DNA from: Marivirga aurantiaca | GTDB taxonomy: Bacteria; Bacteroidota; Bacteroidia; Cytophagales; Cyclobacteriaceae | Length of the DNA: 64,000 nt | Assembly (NCBI RefSeq): GCF_016679925.1 | Contig: NZ_JAEQBW010000001.1 | Span: 1,116,001-1,180,000 of the forward strand | Reading direction: 5' to 3' | Part shown: one piece after another, positions 43,937 through 52,954 of the stretch | How positions within the stretch are numbered: the first letter of the stretch is position 1 | Layout of the letters: each line of letters opens with the position of its first letter | Notes under the pieces: generated by a model | Seen by the model: only the letters and a program-made list of their open reading frames with translations | Databases searched by the model: none | What the model was told of the DNA's origin: nothing | Made by a program: the position numbers and the translations under genes

Positions 43937-44875
43937 ATGGCTAATTCAGGAGGAAAGTTTACCAAGGTAATTGTACTTACTGCCCTTATTTGTACAAGTG
44001 TTTGCCTGCAAGAAAGTAAAGGGCAGCAGAAAGTGCAATATACTCAGTATATGTTTGATGGAGCACTAATAAATCCCGCCTATGTGGGGGTTGATGAAGT
44101 ACTCAGTCTCACTTTTATTCATAGAAACCAATGGTCTGGTGTAGAAGGAGCTCCGCAGTCCCAAACCTTGTCCGGACACACCTTATTCAAAGAGAAACAA
44201 CTCGGTATGGGATTGATGGTCAATTACGATGTAGTAGGTATTCATAAAGCTGTAAATATATCCACCAACTATGCTTACCATCTAAAAGTAGGAAGAGATC
44301 AATTTCTTTCTTTGGGTTTGCAGGCCGGAATTCATAATCGTAATTCAGATTATGCTTCTCTTTTAGTAAGTTCAGGCAATGATCCCAGTTTGGTCAATAT
44401 CCAAAATTCGGATACCTATTTTGATTTGGGATTGGGCTTATATTATAGGAACCCTAAATTGCACATTGGATTTTCTGTGCCGGAATTCATCCCTCAAAAA
44501 TTTTCCATTAATGACACAACATCCGTCCAACGTTATCAACTAAATCAGTTTTTATTTACAAAATATAGAATTGTGGTAAATGATAACATAGACCTGGAAC
44601 CAAGTGTTTTACTTAAATATTGGAGTGGTGTTCCCTTATCATACGACCTCAATTTAAATGCTACTTTTAAGAAAGTTATAAGTGCGGGCTTTTCTTACCG
44701 AAGAAGTGAGTCAATAGATTTTCTATTAAGGCTACAAATAACTCCTCAACTGCAGTTTGGATATTCTTATGACTATCCTATTGGCCACCTTGCCAGGTTT
44801 GCAAATGTCTCCCATGAAATAATGGCACGTTACATTTTTAAATTTAAATATTCGGATGTTTCTTCGCCAAGATGA
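43937..44875 (+). CDS. PorP/SprF family T9SS outer-membrane protein
   Basis: 312 residues. A signal peptide (ending ESKGQ) precedes QKVQYTQYMFDGALINPAYV, the hallmark of PorP/SprF proteins, and RNQWSGVEGAPQSQTLSGH. The rest is a beta-barrel with alternating aromatic strands. PorP/SprF-like proteins are outer-membrane partners that attach or help export a neighbouring T9SS type B cargo. It lies 3 bp after the HYR/CHU_C gene, the usual cargo-partner pairing, so it probably serves that protein. If the upstream frameshift is real, its translation could also suffer. Confidence 0.93.
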   Translation: MANSGGKFTKVIVLTALICTSVCLQESKGQQKVQYTQYMFDGALINPAYVGVDEVLSLTFIHRNQWSGVEGAPQSQTLSGHTLFKEKQLGMGLMVNYDVVGIHKAVNISTNYAYHLKVGRDQFLSLGLQAGIHNRNSDYASLLVSSGNDPSLVNIQNSDTYFDLGLGLYYRNPKLHIGFSVPEFIPQKFSINDTTSVQRYQLNQFLFTKYRIVVNDNIDLEPSVLLKYWSGVPLSYDLNLNATFKKVISAGFSYRRSESIDFLLRLQITPQLQFGYSYDYPIGHLARFANVSHEIMARYIFKFKYSDVSSPR

Positions 44876-45039
44876 TATATCAGTAATTATTAGGAAAGTA
44901 GTTAGTAAAACAAAAGCCAGAAACACCTCTTATACCTCCAGACTTTCAAGTTGTCGCCAGTGGTGAGCTATTCAGTCAATAGTTTTTCATCTGCTAGTGA
45001 CCAGGTATTCGATCTTAAGCCTTATTTAAGACAAATAAA

Positions 45040-45774
45040 CTATGCCTTTAAATTTTCTTTTTTAGAACTGGATTTCCCTCTTTCCATGATTTCTTTGAAT
45101 CTGTCTAAATCATCTTCCACCATTTGTTTAAAGACTGGATTTAACATTTTGGCAATATTGGCGCCTAATTTTCCTTCAGGTGCGCGATAGGAAATAGTAG
45201 TTCTTACCACTGTGCCATTCCCCTCAGGGTCATCGTGAAATCTTACCTCTCCGGCATTATCAATTTCCGAGCCTGGTAAAGAGCCCCAAATAATGAATTG
45301 GTTCTCTTTTTCTTCAATTATTTGAGCATCCCATTCAACATGAGCGGGAAAAGCTGCTTTCCAATGCGATTGCATTTGATTGGTTTGAGTCACCTCTTCC
45401 AAATGTTTCATAAATTTGGGTAAGTTCTCAAGCTTTCTCCAATAGGCATATAATTCCTTTCGAGGTTTATCGATAGTCGAACTGCTTTGAAGTACGATTG
45501 AATCTGCCTCTTTCTTAGCCGTGTTTATGCCCAAATATTCATTAAGTCGGCTGTGGGCTGTAATACCTCTATATAGCAATGAGGCACCTGCAAGAGCTAA
45601 AGCTACTCCAGCTACCGATTTTTGTTTAATGCCATACCAGGTAAGAAAAGCGCCACCCGCAGCGGAAAGTATTCTATCAATGGTGCCCACATTAATATGG
45701 GCTGACTTATTATTTGACACTGCAATTCCGCTGGAATTTAATAGCTTACTTAATGTTGAATTAAACGAGTCCAT
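45040..45774 (-). CDS. SRPBCC-family protein with N-terminal membrane segment, copy A
   Basis: 244 residues. The N-terminal quarter (about 28-75, NVGTIDRILSAAGGAFLTWY and VAGVALALAGASLLYRGITA) is a DUF2892-like two-helix membrane region. The C-terminal part (about 95-225) is a START/SRPBCC fold like COG5637 proteins: KPRKELYAYWRKLENLPKFM, HWKAAFPAHVEWDAQIIEEK and YRAPEGKLGANIAKMLNPVF. Such proteins bind hydrophobic ligands; function is unknown. Copy B lies directly upstream, 41 bp away, in the same orientation, so this is a tandem duplication in one operon. Confidence 0.85.
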   Translation of the reverse strand: MDSFNSTLSKLLNSSGIAVSNNKSAHINVGTIDRILSAAGGAFLTWYGIKQKSVAGVALALAGASLLYRGITAHSRLNEYLGINTAKKEADSIVLQSSSTIDKPRKELYAYWRKLENLPKFMKHLEEVTQTNQMQSHWKAAFPAHVEWDAQIIEEKENQFIIWGSLPGSEIDNAGEVRFHDDPEGNGTVVRTTISYRAPEGKLGANIAKMLNPVFKQMVEDDLDRFKEIMERGKSSSKKENLKA

Positions 45775-45815
45775 AATATTTTTAATTTATTGTAATAAGA
45801 GATTTTGAATGTGTT

Positions 45816-46556
45816 TTAAGAAGGTTGTCCATCATGAGGAATATTCTCAAGTGTTTCCATCAACGTTTTGAATCTATTGAGATCTTGTTCTACCATCTTC
45901 TTAAAGAAAGGGTTCAGGAGCTTAGCCACATTGGCGCCTAATGCTCCTTCCGGGGCACGGTAAGAAATTGTCGTTTGTACAAGCGTGGTTTTGCCGGGAA
46001 GGGTATCCTTAAACCTTACTTCGCCCGCATTGTCAATATCGGAATCGGGTAATGATTGCCAGGCAATCAATTCATTTTCTTTTTCTTTGGTTACTTTAGC
46101 ATCCCATGCCACTGTTCCTAAATTCCCCGGAATGGGAGCCACCCAATGCGATTGTTTTTCATCAGTTTGCTTTACCTCCTTCAGATGCTTCATAAAGTTG
46201 GGGAGATTTTCGAGCTTTCGCCAGTAGGCGTATAATTCCTGACGAGGTTTATTGATCACAAGATTACTGCTCAATAAAATGGATACACCTTCCTTATCAG
46301 CCGTATTGCGACCCAGGTATTCATTAACAGGGCAATAGGCTGTTACGCCTCTGTATACCAAATTGGCACCAACTAAGGTCAAAACAAGGCGAGGGATAGA
46401 AATTTTTCTTAATCCATACCAGGTAAGCAAGGTACCACCTGCGAGTGAGATCACCCTTTCTGTATTTCCCACATTAATGTGGCTGGAGCCTGAAATCGGA
46501 GTGGAAATCCTGGCTGTTCTTAATAATCTTTTGAGCGTTGAATTGAAGGAGTCCAT
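45816..46556 (-). CDS. SRPBCC-family protein with N-terminal membrane segment, copy B
   Basis: 246 residues, a clear paralogue of the next gene: both begin MDSFNSTL and share SSHINVG/SAHINVG, the two membrane helices, KPRQELYAYWRKLENLPNFM and SYRAPEGALGANVAKLLNPF. The main differences are an extra GNLGT insertion before AWDAKV and a shorter C-terminus. It would be translated first from the shared transcript. Ligand and role are unknown. Relatives of this family are often stress-linked, but nothing here shows that. Confidence 0.85.
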   Translation of the reverse strand: MDSFNSTLKRLLRTARISTPISGSSHINVGNTERVISLAGGTLLTWYGLRKISIPRLVLTLVGANLVYRGVTAYCPVNEYLGRNTADKEGVSILLSSNLVINKPRQELYAYWRKLENLPNFMKHLKEVKQTDEKQSHWVAPIPGNLGTVAWDAKVTKEKENELIAWQSLPDSDIDNAGEVRFKDTLPGKTTLVQTTISYRAPEGALGANVAKLLNPFFKKMVEQDLNRFKTLMETLENIPHDGQPS

Positions 46557-47100
46557 AGTGATAGTTTTAAATTTCTGGTTCAGCTTTAGTTAGCATACTG
46601 ATTGGTAATTACTTCTATTCCGGCCTCTATTTTAGGCCATTCATGCATCAGTATCATAGTATAGCCATAGCAGTTTTAACGCTGCCACTAAATAGGTGTT
46701 ACGATTAACTATTTAATTTTTTTATCCTTGCGGGATTGGATAGAGCAATTATGGACAATGCTCTGCTTAAATTGTATTCATCAATTCAAATGCAGAGAGC
46801 GAGATCAGTTATTGTTTTGAAATTCAAACTTTTTTATACTTCTTTTAAGAAGCTTTGAGATAAAATCAATAGTTATATTATATTTATAATTACTTGGATA
46901 ACATACCTATAAATAGGTATTGTCTAATTTAAAGAACCCATTTAAATTTATAGATAATAGTTATTTTAACAAAAATTAAATAGTCATGTCCTTAAATGCA
47001 CCACAACCAAATTATGCTTTTATCAGACAGTTCTGAAACCCTTTTCAATACACCGACTTAACATCAATTTAAGCCCAAAAAACTTTAAATATTTAACAAT
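46557..47100. other. Spacer between divergent SRPBCC and patatin genes
   Basis: 544 AT-rich bases. The only structure seen is the perfect inverted repeat ATACCTAT-AA-ATAGGTAT at 46903-46920, about 180 bp before the patatin gene. No gene is supported. Confidence 0.55.
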
Positions 47101-48957
47101 ATGAGAGATCAAAATACATTTCATTTAGGTTTTACTATGGCAGGAGCTGTTTCGGGAGGATGTTATACTGCCGGAGTGATGGACTATATATTTGAAGTAT
47201 TAGATAAATGGGAAAAAGCTAAAAAAGGAGAACTAGAAGGAGTCAAGAATGAAGAAGTTCCTCAACATCATGTTAAGATTGATGTGATGGGAGGAACTTC
47301 GGCCGGAGGAATGGCTACGATAATGGCCACTTTATATGGTTTAAGAAATGCCATTAATCCGATAACGGATGACCAGGCAGATAATGTTGGAGGTATTCGA
47401 AATAATATATTGTATGACAGTTGGGTAACTATGCTTGATGAAAAAAACAAATGGAAAACCTTGAAGATTGCTCTTACTAATTCTGATTTAAAAGACGGAA
47501 AAGTTTTTTCATTATTAAATTCTGATTTTATTGATCAACTGGCAGATCGCGCAATTGCTCCGGCATTAGTGGAAGCTGAAGCTAACCGCCCCCATTATTT
47601 GGCGTCTGATTTAGAAATGATTATATCGCATACTATGAATAGAGGGATTCCACTCAAGGTGAAATTTCCCAACAACACAAATGACCCTGCACTTCAAGAT
47701 GCTCCTTACCATACCTCCTTTGAGCATTTTATGATGTCACATTTCAAACTGCCGGATGGTAATTTTACAGACAATAACGAATATTTTAATTTGGACTTAA
47801 ATAATGCGTTGACATTAAACAGACTTAAAAAAACAGCTAAAGCCACAGGGGCATTTCCTGTAGGATTGCGCTATCGTGAATTTAACAACCAGGATTTTAG
47901 CGCAGATTATATTAAAAATACTGTTACCAGAATTATATCCAGAAGATTTGGTGAGGCAAAACCTGAAATTAAGGATAGCGATATTGATTGGGATAATACT
48001 ACACTAAATGAATATCTTACCACTTCAGTGGATGGTGGTGCCATCAACAATGAGCCATATGGAGAAGTTTTGGAGATTCTCCGTAAAAGAACAAAAGACG
48101 CGACAAATGAAGATTTTGTCTGGTCAAAAAATGGAAATGCTACCGACCCTATTTTGAAGCATGACTACCAAAAAGCAGGTGTTGTCATGATAGATCCTTT
48201 TCCTGATATCATATCTAAAGATCATAAATATCAACATCCCCAAAATTTAATGAAAGTAGGGGGAGCCATCATTCAGACGTTATGGGACCAATCAAAAATT
48301 AAACGGAAGGAAATGGTGGAGCAATTCTCTAACAAAGCCTATATGGGGACTGTTTTTCCTGTGAAACATAAAGAAAAAAATGGTGAAAGTGTCGGGACCT
48401 ATAAATACCCTCTTTGTTCTGCTTCTTTAGGTGCTTTTGGTGGCTTTTTGGATATTCGGTTACGTCATCATGATTTTTATTTAGGCAGAAATAATGCCCG
48501 GAATTTCCTTAGAGCCTTTTTGAGCGTGCCTTATGAAGAAGGAAAAGTAGTACATCCTATTCATAGGGATTGGACGCCAAAAATGATAGAAAGATTCCTG
48601 ATAACTATAAATGGTAAAAATTACCTACCTGTTGTTCCTGATATCAACTTGATATTGGATGACAAAAAAAGTGATAGTGAAATATACAACTATGCAGTGT
48701 CTGATTTTCCAAAATTGAAAAAGGAAGATATTTTAAATGCTTATTTCAAACAAACAAAAGCAAGGGTAAGGGCATTACTTAAAATTGTACGTTCCTATCT
48801 CTCTAATAGCAATAGATTTCTAAAATTTGTACTGTTTTTAGCACCTGTAAGATATTTTTCGAAAAAAATATCAAAAACAATATTTGATAAAATTGAAGAG
48901 GACCTTCAGGAGAAGGGCTTTTTGGAGGGAAGCAAGAATAAGTTAAATGAAGAATAA
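47101..48957 (+). CDS. Patatin-like phospholipase
   Basis: 618 residues. The N-terminal patatin domain has the oxyanion stretch AGAVSGGCYTAGV, the nucleophile elbow GGTSAGGM with Ser67 and the catalytic Asp311 in TSVDGGAINNEPYG, which together make the Ser-Asp dyad. The protein is much longer than a minimal patatin. Insertions between 90 and 290 and a C-terminal region with LLKIVRSYLSNSNRFLKFVL and a basic tail suggest membrane association. It has no signal peptide, so it probably acts inside the cell, hydrolysing acyl esters of lipids. It is a single gene, followed by a repeat spacer. Confidence 0.9.
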   Translation: MRDQNTFHLGFTMAGAVSGGCYTAGVMDYIFEVLDKWEKAKKGELEGVKNEEVPQHHVKIDVMGGTSAGGMATIMATLYGLRNAINPITDDQADNVGGIRNNILYDSWVTMLDEKNKWKTLKIALTNSDLKDGKVFSLLNSDFIDQLADRAIAPALVEAEANRPHYLASDLEMIISHTMNRGIPLKVKFPNNTNDPALQDAPYHTSFEHFMMSHFKLPDGNFTDNNEYFNLDLNNALTLNRLKKTAKATGAFPVGLRYREFNNQDFSADYIKNTVTRIISRRFGEAKPEIKDSDIDWDNTTLNEYLTTSVDGGAINNEPYGEVLEILRKRTKDATNEDFVWSKNGNATDPILKHDYQKAGVVMIDPFPDIISKDHKYQHPQNLMKVGGAIIQTLWDQSKIKRKEMVEQFSNKAYMGTVFPVKHKEKNGESVGTYKYPLCSASLGAFGGFLDIRLRHHDFYLGRNNARNFLRAFLSVPYEEGKVVHPIHRDWTPKMIERFLITINGKNYLPVVPDINLILDDKKSDSEIYNYAVSDFPKLKKEDILNAYFKQTKARVRALLKIVRSYLSNSNRFLKFVLFLAPVRYFSKKISKTIFDKIEEDLQEKGFLEGSKNKLNEE

Positions 48958-48997
48958 TAAATATAACCCCACTTTGGCACTGACTTTTAGCTGGTTC

Positions 48998-49052
48998 AGG
49001 TCTGACTATCGTCTGACCTGTGCACTCCAATAGGTCTGACTATCGTCTGACC
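48998..49052. repeat. Two GGTCTGACTATCGTCTGACC units
   Basis: AGGTCTGACTATCGTCTGAC occurs at 48998-49017 and 49032-49051, each followed by C. The sequence is close to its own reverse complement. In reverse complement it is the unit seen twice at 34711-34870. They lie just after the patatin gene. Confidence 0.75.
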
Positions 49053-49165
49053 GCTTTAATAATCATGTCGTTTTCTGATCGATTAAAACTTAAATTATTG
49101 CAATAATTCCATCACTTACTAATAGCCTTATCACATTTAACTAACAAACTTAACCATTAATTGTA

Positions 49166-49173
49166 TAAATTTG
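49166..49173 (+). promoter_or_regulatory. -7 promoter element before the kinase gene
   Basis: TAAATTTG followed by G, a full match to TAnnTTTG. It is 25 bp before the small upstream ATG at 49198 and about 120 bp before the kinase ATG at 49296. No good -33 is seen. Confidence 0.35.
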
Positions 49174-49197
49174 GATGTTGGTCAAAAAACTGAAATC

Positions 49198-49299
49198 ATG
49201 AATGAGCATAAATATTCGAGGGCGAATTTATACCAACCGCCAGATGAATATTTATCGCGAATTCCATGTGGTAACATAAAAACGAACATATACACATGA
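49198..49299 (+). CDS. Possible 33-residue leader peptide overlapping the kinase start (uncertain)
   Basis: ATG at 49198 to TGA at 49297-49299. The stop overlaps the kinase start codon (ATGA), an arrangement that often couples translation. It begins MNEHKYSRANLYQPPDEYLS and is neither hydrophobic nor a signal peptide. The -7 motif just upstream would place it in the mRNA. No family is known to me. Confidence 0.35.
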   Translation: MNEHKYSRANLYQPPDEYLSRIPCGNIKTNIYT

Positions 49300-51314
49300 A
49301 AAAATACTTCCTCCTTCTGATTTGCTTCCTCTATTTCTCCACTTCTGGAGTGGCTCAAAACCGAGTACTGGTTGATAGCCTTAAGTCCATCCTGCCATCT
49401 GTTTCAGGAAAAGAAAAAGTGAAAGTTCTCAGGGATCTATGTTACTACAGTCGCTCCATTAATTTTGAAGAGGCTGTCTTATATGGAGAGGAGGCTATTT
49501 CCTATGCCACTGAAATGATGTATCAAGTTCAATTAGGCGGGGCTTATGAAGATTTAGGATCTGTTTATGTACATACAGGACGATATGAAACGGCACTCAG
49601 TTTATATGAAAAAGCCAGGGCAATATTTGTGAAAATGGAAAACCGGAAGGGTGAGGCTTCTGTCATTCATAATATTGGATTGATTCACATGAATAAAGGG
49701 GACTATCCGGCTTCATTAGATTACTTATTAAAAGCCCTGGAAATGAGAAATTCATTGGAAGGAGTAAAAATATCAGGCACGTTAAGTTCCATAGGAGAGG
49801 TTTATAGGTCTGAGAAGAATTATGATAAAGCACTGGAATACTACTACCAGGCACTAGAAGAAGCCCAAAGAACAAAAGATTTAAAAAATATTTCTACGGC
49901 ACTCAATAATATTGAGATAATCTATAGGAAAAGAGGTGATCTGGAAAAAGCGCTTGATTATAGAATGCAAGTAATTGCACTTCAAAAAGAGATAGAGGAC
50001 GATTATGGTCTTTCAGTTAGCTATAACAACCTAGGTGAACTTTATAGTGCTCAAAACAAATTAGAAGAAGCACTTCAATATTTTAATCAATCCCTGGAGA
50101 TAAAAAAACGGTTAAACAATCGTGCCGGAATAGCCCATACAACTGAGGAACTCGCACTATTACACATCAAATTAGGTAATTTTGAAAAGGCTATTTCTTA
50201 TGCGGATGAAAGTATGATGATGGCCAAAGAAATTGGTAATCGTAAAAAACAACTGGACGTTTATCTCACCCTTTCACAAATTTATCAAGCCTTTGGTAAG
50301 CACAAACAGGCATTGTTGTATCATATTAATTACACTGATTTAAAAGATTCTATCTTCAATACAACTAAAGAGACTTTAATATCCGATATGGAGACAAAAT
50401 ACCAAACTGTTAAAAAAGAAGCAGAGAATGAGATGCTGAAATTGGAAACAGAGCAGCAATTGGCTACTATTGCCAAAAAAAACCGGCTGGTTGCTATTTT
50501 TATCATTGGCTCACTAATATTGGTAGCATTGGCAGGTTTGCTTCTTAGAGCCTATCAACAAAAAAACAAGAACAATAAACTATTGGTTACCCAGAAGGAT
50601 CAATTGACTCAGCTTAACGCCACCAAAAATAGATTTTTTGGCATCATAGCACATGACCTTCGTGGTCCGCTTACTGCCCTGCAGGGCATCTCCGGATTAC
50701 TGAACTACAACATCAAAAAGGGAAATATGGAAAGCCTGAATAAAATCGCAGTACAGATTGAGGATTCCGCCCTGAAAGTAAATGCACTACTTGATAATTT
50801 ATTAAAGTGGGCATTAAGCCAGGAAGGAGCAATACCTTACCAACCTCAGCGATTGGCACTCAAACCTTTAGTAGATGAAAGTCTTCAATATTTTAAAGAT
50901 ATGGCAGCAGCAAAGGATATTCGCCTGGAAGTAAATATCCCTCAAGAAACACATGTATATGCCGATAAAGAAACCGTTAGTGCTATTTTCAGGAACCTGA
51001 TCAACAATAGTATCAAGTTTACTCCCAATGGAGGCGCTGTAAGTTTATTGGCTGTGAACGAGCAGGGAAAGGTGAAAATAAATGTAGTTGATAACGGTAC
51101 AGGAATGGAAGAAGAGAAAATCCAAAAGTTATTTATTTTAGATGACGCTAAAAGTACGCCAGGCACGGCCGCAGAAAGGGGAACGGGTTTGGGGCTTATC
51201 CTGGTGAATGACTTTGTCCGCATGAATCAGGGTACTATTGAAATTGAAAGTAAAGTTAACCAGGGAAGTGTATTTTCAATTAACCTCCCGACAAAATACG
51301 CTAAGGCTGGTTAA
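49296..51314 (+). CDS. TPR-repeat sensor histidine kinase
   Basis: 672 residues. A signal peptide (about 1-20, ending SGVAQ) is followed by about seven tetratricopeptide repeats (about 40-345; e.g. YETALSLYEKARAIFVKMEN, YDKALEYYYQALEEAQRTKD, LEEALQYFNQSLEIKKRLNN). A coiled stretch and one transmembrane helix (about 398-418) follow. The kinase then has the H box FFGIIAHDLRGPLTALQG with His453 and an ATPase domain with N box FRNLINNSIKFT, G1 VVDNGTGM and G2 RGTGLGLILVNDF. It senses through protein-binding TPRs outside the inner membrane and phosphorylates the LytTR regulator encoded 113 bp downstream. Confidence 0.93.
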   Translation: MKKYFLLLICFLYFSTSGVAQNRVLVDSLKSILPSVSGKEKVKVLRDLCYYSRSINFEEAVLYGEEAISYATEMMYQVQLGGAYEDLGSVYVHTGRYETALSLYEKARAIFVKMENRKGEASVIHNIGLIHMNKGDYPASLDYLLKALEMRNSLEGVKISGTLSSIGEVYRSEKNYDKALEYYYQALEEAQRTKDLKNISTALNNIEIIYRKRGDLEKALDYRMQVIALQKEIEDDYGLSVSYNNLGELYSAQNKLEEALQYFNQSLEIKKRLNNRAGIAHTTEELALLHIKLGNFEKAISYADESMMMAKEIGNRKKQLDVYLTLSQIYQAFGKHKQALLYHINYTDLKDSIFNTTKETLISDMETKYQTVKKEAENEMLKLETEQQLATIAKKNRLVAIFIIGSLILVALAGLLLRAYQQKNKNNKLLVTQKDQLTQLNATKNRFFGIIAHDLRGPLTALQGISGLLNYNIKKGNMESLNKIAVQIEDSALKVNALLDNLLKWALSQEGAIPYQPQRLALKPLVDESLQYFKDMAAAKDIRLEVNIPQETHVYADKETVSAIFRNLINNSIKFTPNGGAVSLLAVNEQGKVKINVVDNGTGMEEEKIQKLFILDDAKSTPGTAAERGTGLGLILVNDFVRMNQGTIEIESKVNQGSVFSINLPTKYAKAG

Positions 51315-51321
51315 ACAAATT

Positions 51322-51413
51322 AAATAGAGCCTATTAAGCAATTACACGAGAATCATAGGTATCTACTTGAAAATCAGAATCAAATGATAAGCCTTTGTGT
51401 AATTTAATTTTAG
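51322..51413. repeat. Dispersed composite repeat, uninterrupted copy
   Basis: AAATAGAGCCTATTAAGCAA at the left and TTGTGTAATTTAATTTTAG at the right match the two ends of 13921-14124, here joined directly. AATTACAC on the left and GTGTAATT on the right are inverted. The copy occupies the gap between the kinase and response regulator genes. Confidence 0.6.
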
Positions 51414-51427
51414 AATCCATATAAAAG

Positions 51428-52183
51428 ATGTCTAAAGTAAAAGTTTTTATTATAGAGGACGATTTCATCCATGCCAATCGATTAGAGATGTACCTGGATG
51501 AGATGGGATATGAATTGGCGGGGACAGCTGTGGGCGCAAGCCAGGCACTGAATTTAATTGCCGCCACAAAGCCTGACTTGTTGCTGGTAGATATCCACTT
51601 AGCCGGTGATCGTGACGGTATCCAAATAGTGGAGAATATCAACAAGAAAAAAGCCATTCCCGTTATCTTCATCACCTCTTACAGAGATAAGGAAACATTT
51701 GAAAGGGCTAAGCTGACCGACCCGTATGTTTATATTCTCAAGCCTTATGATAAAGAAACCTTGCAGGCAGCAATAGAGCTGACAGTATATAAAATTTCAA
51801 AAATTAATGACACCCAAATACAAAATAACTATCACGGATGGAATAATGACCGACTGGTAAAAGATGAGTTATTTATAAAAAGTAACGGAATTCTCATTAA
51901 AATTAAATTAAGCGATATCCTGTATGTAGAAGCAAAAGATAAGATGTGCATCATTGGAATGGCCGAAGAACTCATTGAAACAAGAATGTCTTTACAAAAG
52001 CTGGAAGAGAAACTACCAATTGACCGCTTTTTAAGGATCCATCGCTCCTTTATTATCAATACAAAAGAAATTTCACAAATAAACCTTTCCAAAAATGAGG
52101 TGCAGCTGGGGCCTTACAAAGTACCTATCGGAAGGTCTTATAAAGAGCCATTTATTAATAGCATTGATTCTAATATTGATTAA
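51428..52183 (+). CDS. LytTR-family response regulator
   Basis: 251 residues. The receiver domain (about 1-120) has acidic pocket IEDD, phosphoacceptor Asp55 in LLLVDIHLAGDRDG, the conserved Thr in IPVIFITSY and Lys in VYILKPYDKETL. The LytTR DNA-binding domain follows (about 140-250): VEAKDKMCIIG, RFLRIHRSFIINTKEISQIN. It is the likely partner of the TPR kinase upstream. Its targets are unknown; the giant surface protein genes downstream are one possibility. Confidence 0.94.
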   Translation: MSKVKVFIIEDDFIHANRLEMYLDEMGYELAGTAVGASQALNLIAATKPDLLLVDIHLAGDRDGIQIVENINKKKAIPVIFITSYRDKETFERAKLTDPYVYILKPYDKETLQAAIELTVYKISKINDTQIQNNYHGWNNDRLVKDELFIKSNGILIKIKLSDILYVEAKDKMCIIGMAEELIETRMSLQKLEEKLPIDRFLRIHRSFIINTKEISQINLSKNEVQLGPYKVPIGRSYKEPFINSIDSNID

Positions 52184-52954
52184 TAAAATATCCGATTCTT
52201 AATATCATAGGGTATTTCATTTGAGTTAAGCTGGATAAAAACCGACCACTATTTTCCTTCATTTATACCTATTGAAATACTAAACAGGACAAAAGAATCT
52301 AACACTTTATTGTTAATTAACGCTATATTTCCTGTTTTCTTCGCTAGGACACCCAAATTATCTTAGCCGAATAATTTAAAAGTTTATGGAAACAAGGTAA
52401 ATGGGATAAAGGTGTAATAGGATGGAATTTATTTGATGAAATCATTAAAGGCTAACTCCCCCAATTTTGCCTTAAGCGAAAAAGCGGGCTGGAGGGTAAA
52501 ATGGCGGGCCAGCGTTGACATTTGTGGGTAGGAGCATCATTTTACCAAGATTTTTCGCATACTTTTTTATCAATGGAAAAAGTATGAAACATAAACGAGC
52601 TTAATAATCCAAAAGCAAGTAATTTAATGCTTATTTCTGTTCTATGGGACACCTTTATAATAAAAAAGTGCCTTTAAACCAAAAAAAATGTAGTACCAAA
52701 GTATTACCGAGGAAAACAGAACAAAAGAAACTAACAGGCCAGACTTCCTTTATTGTTGTTTACGCCATATTTCGACTGTCTGCGCCAAAAATTGAATAAA
52801 TCATCTCATTTTATTTTTCTTAGTAGTTGTTTTACCATTTTTAAAACTTTTTCACCACTTAATTCAGGATTTATATCATTCAGATAAGGATGTGCCAGGT
52901 CATGAATTAGATAAATTAAGACATGATAAGTCATTTGCATTAACTCACATGTTT
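52184..52954. other. Spacer before the giant surface protein genes
   Basis: 771 bp. A GCGGGCTGGAGGG...GGCGGGCCAGCG tract (about 52484-52516) resembles segments near 29000 and 32985, and a hairpin follows at 52558-52586. I see no gene. A GTG at 52892 opens the giant reading frame but lies upstream of the signal peptide. Confidence 0.6.
52558..52586. repeat. Hairpin related to 18667-18696
   Basis: CATACTTTTT (52558-52567) pairs with AAAAAGTATG (52577-52586); the loop TATCAATGG resembles the ATCAAG loop of the earlier copy. Confidence 0.6.
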
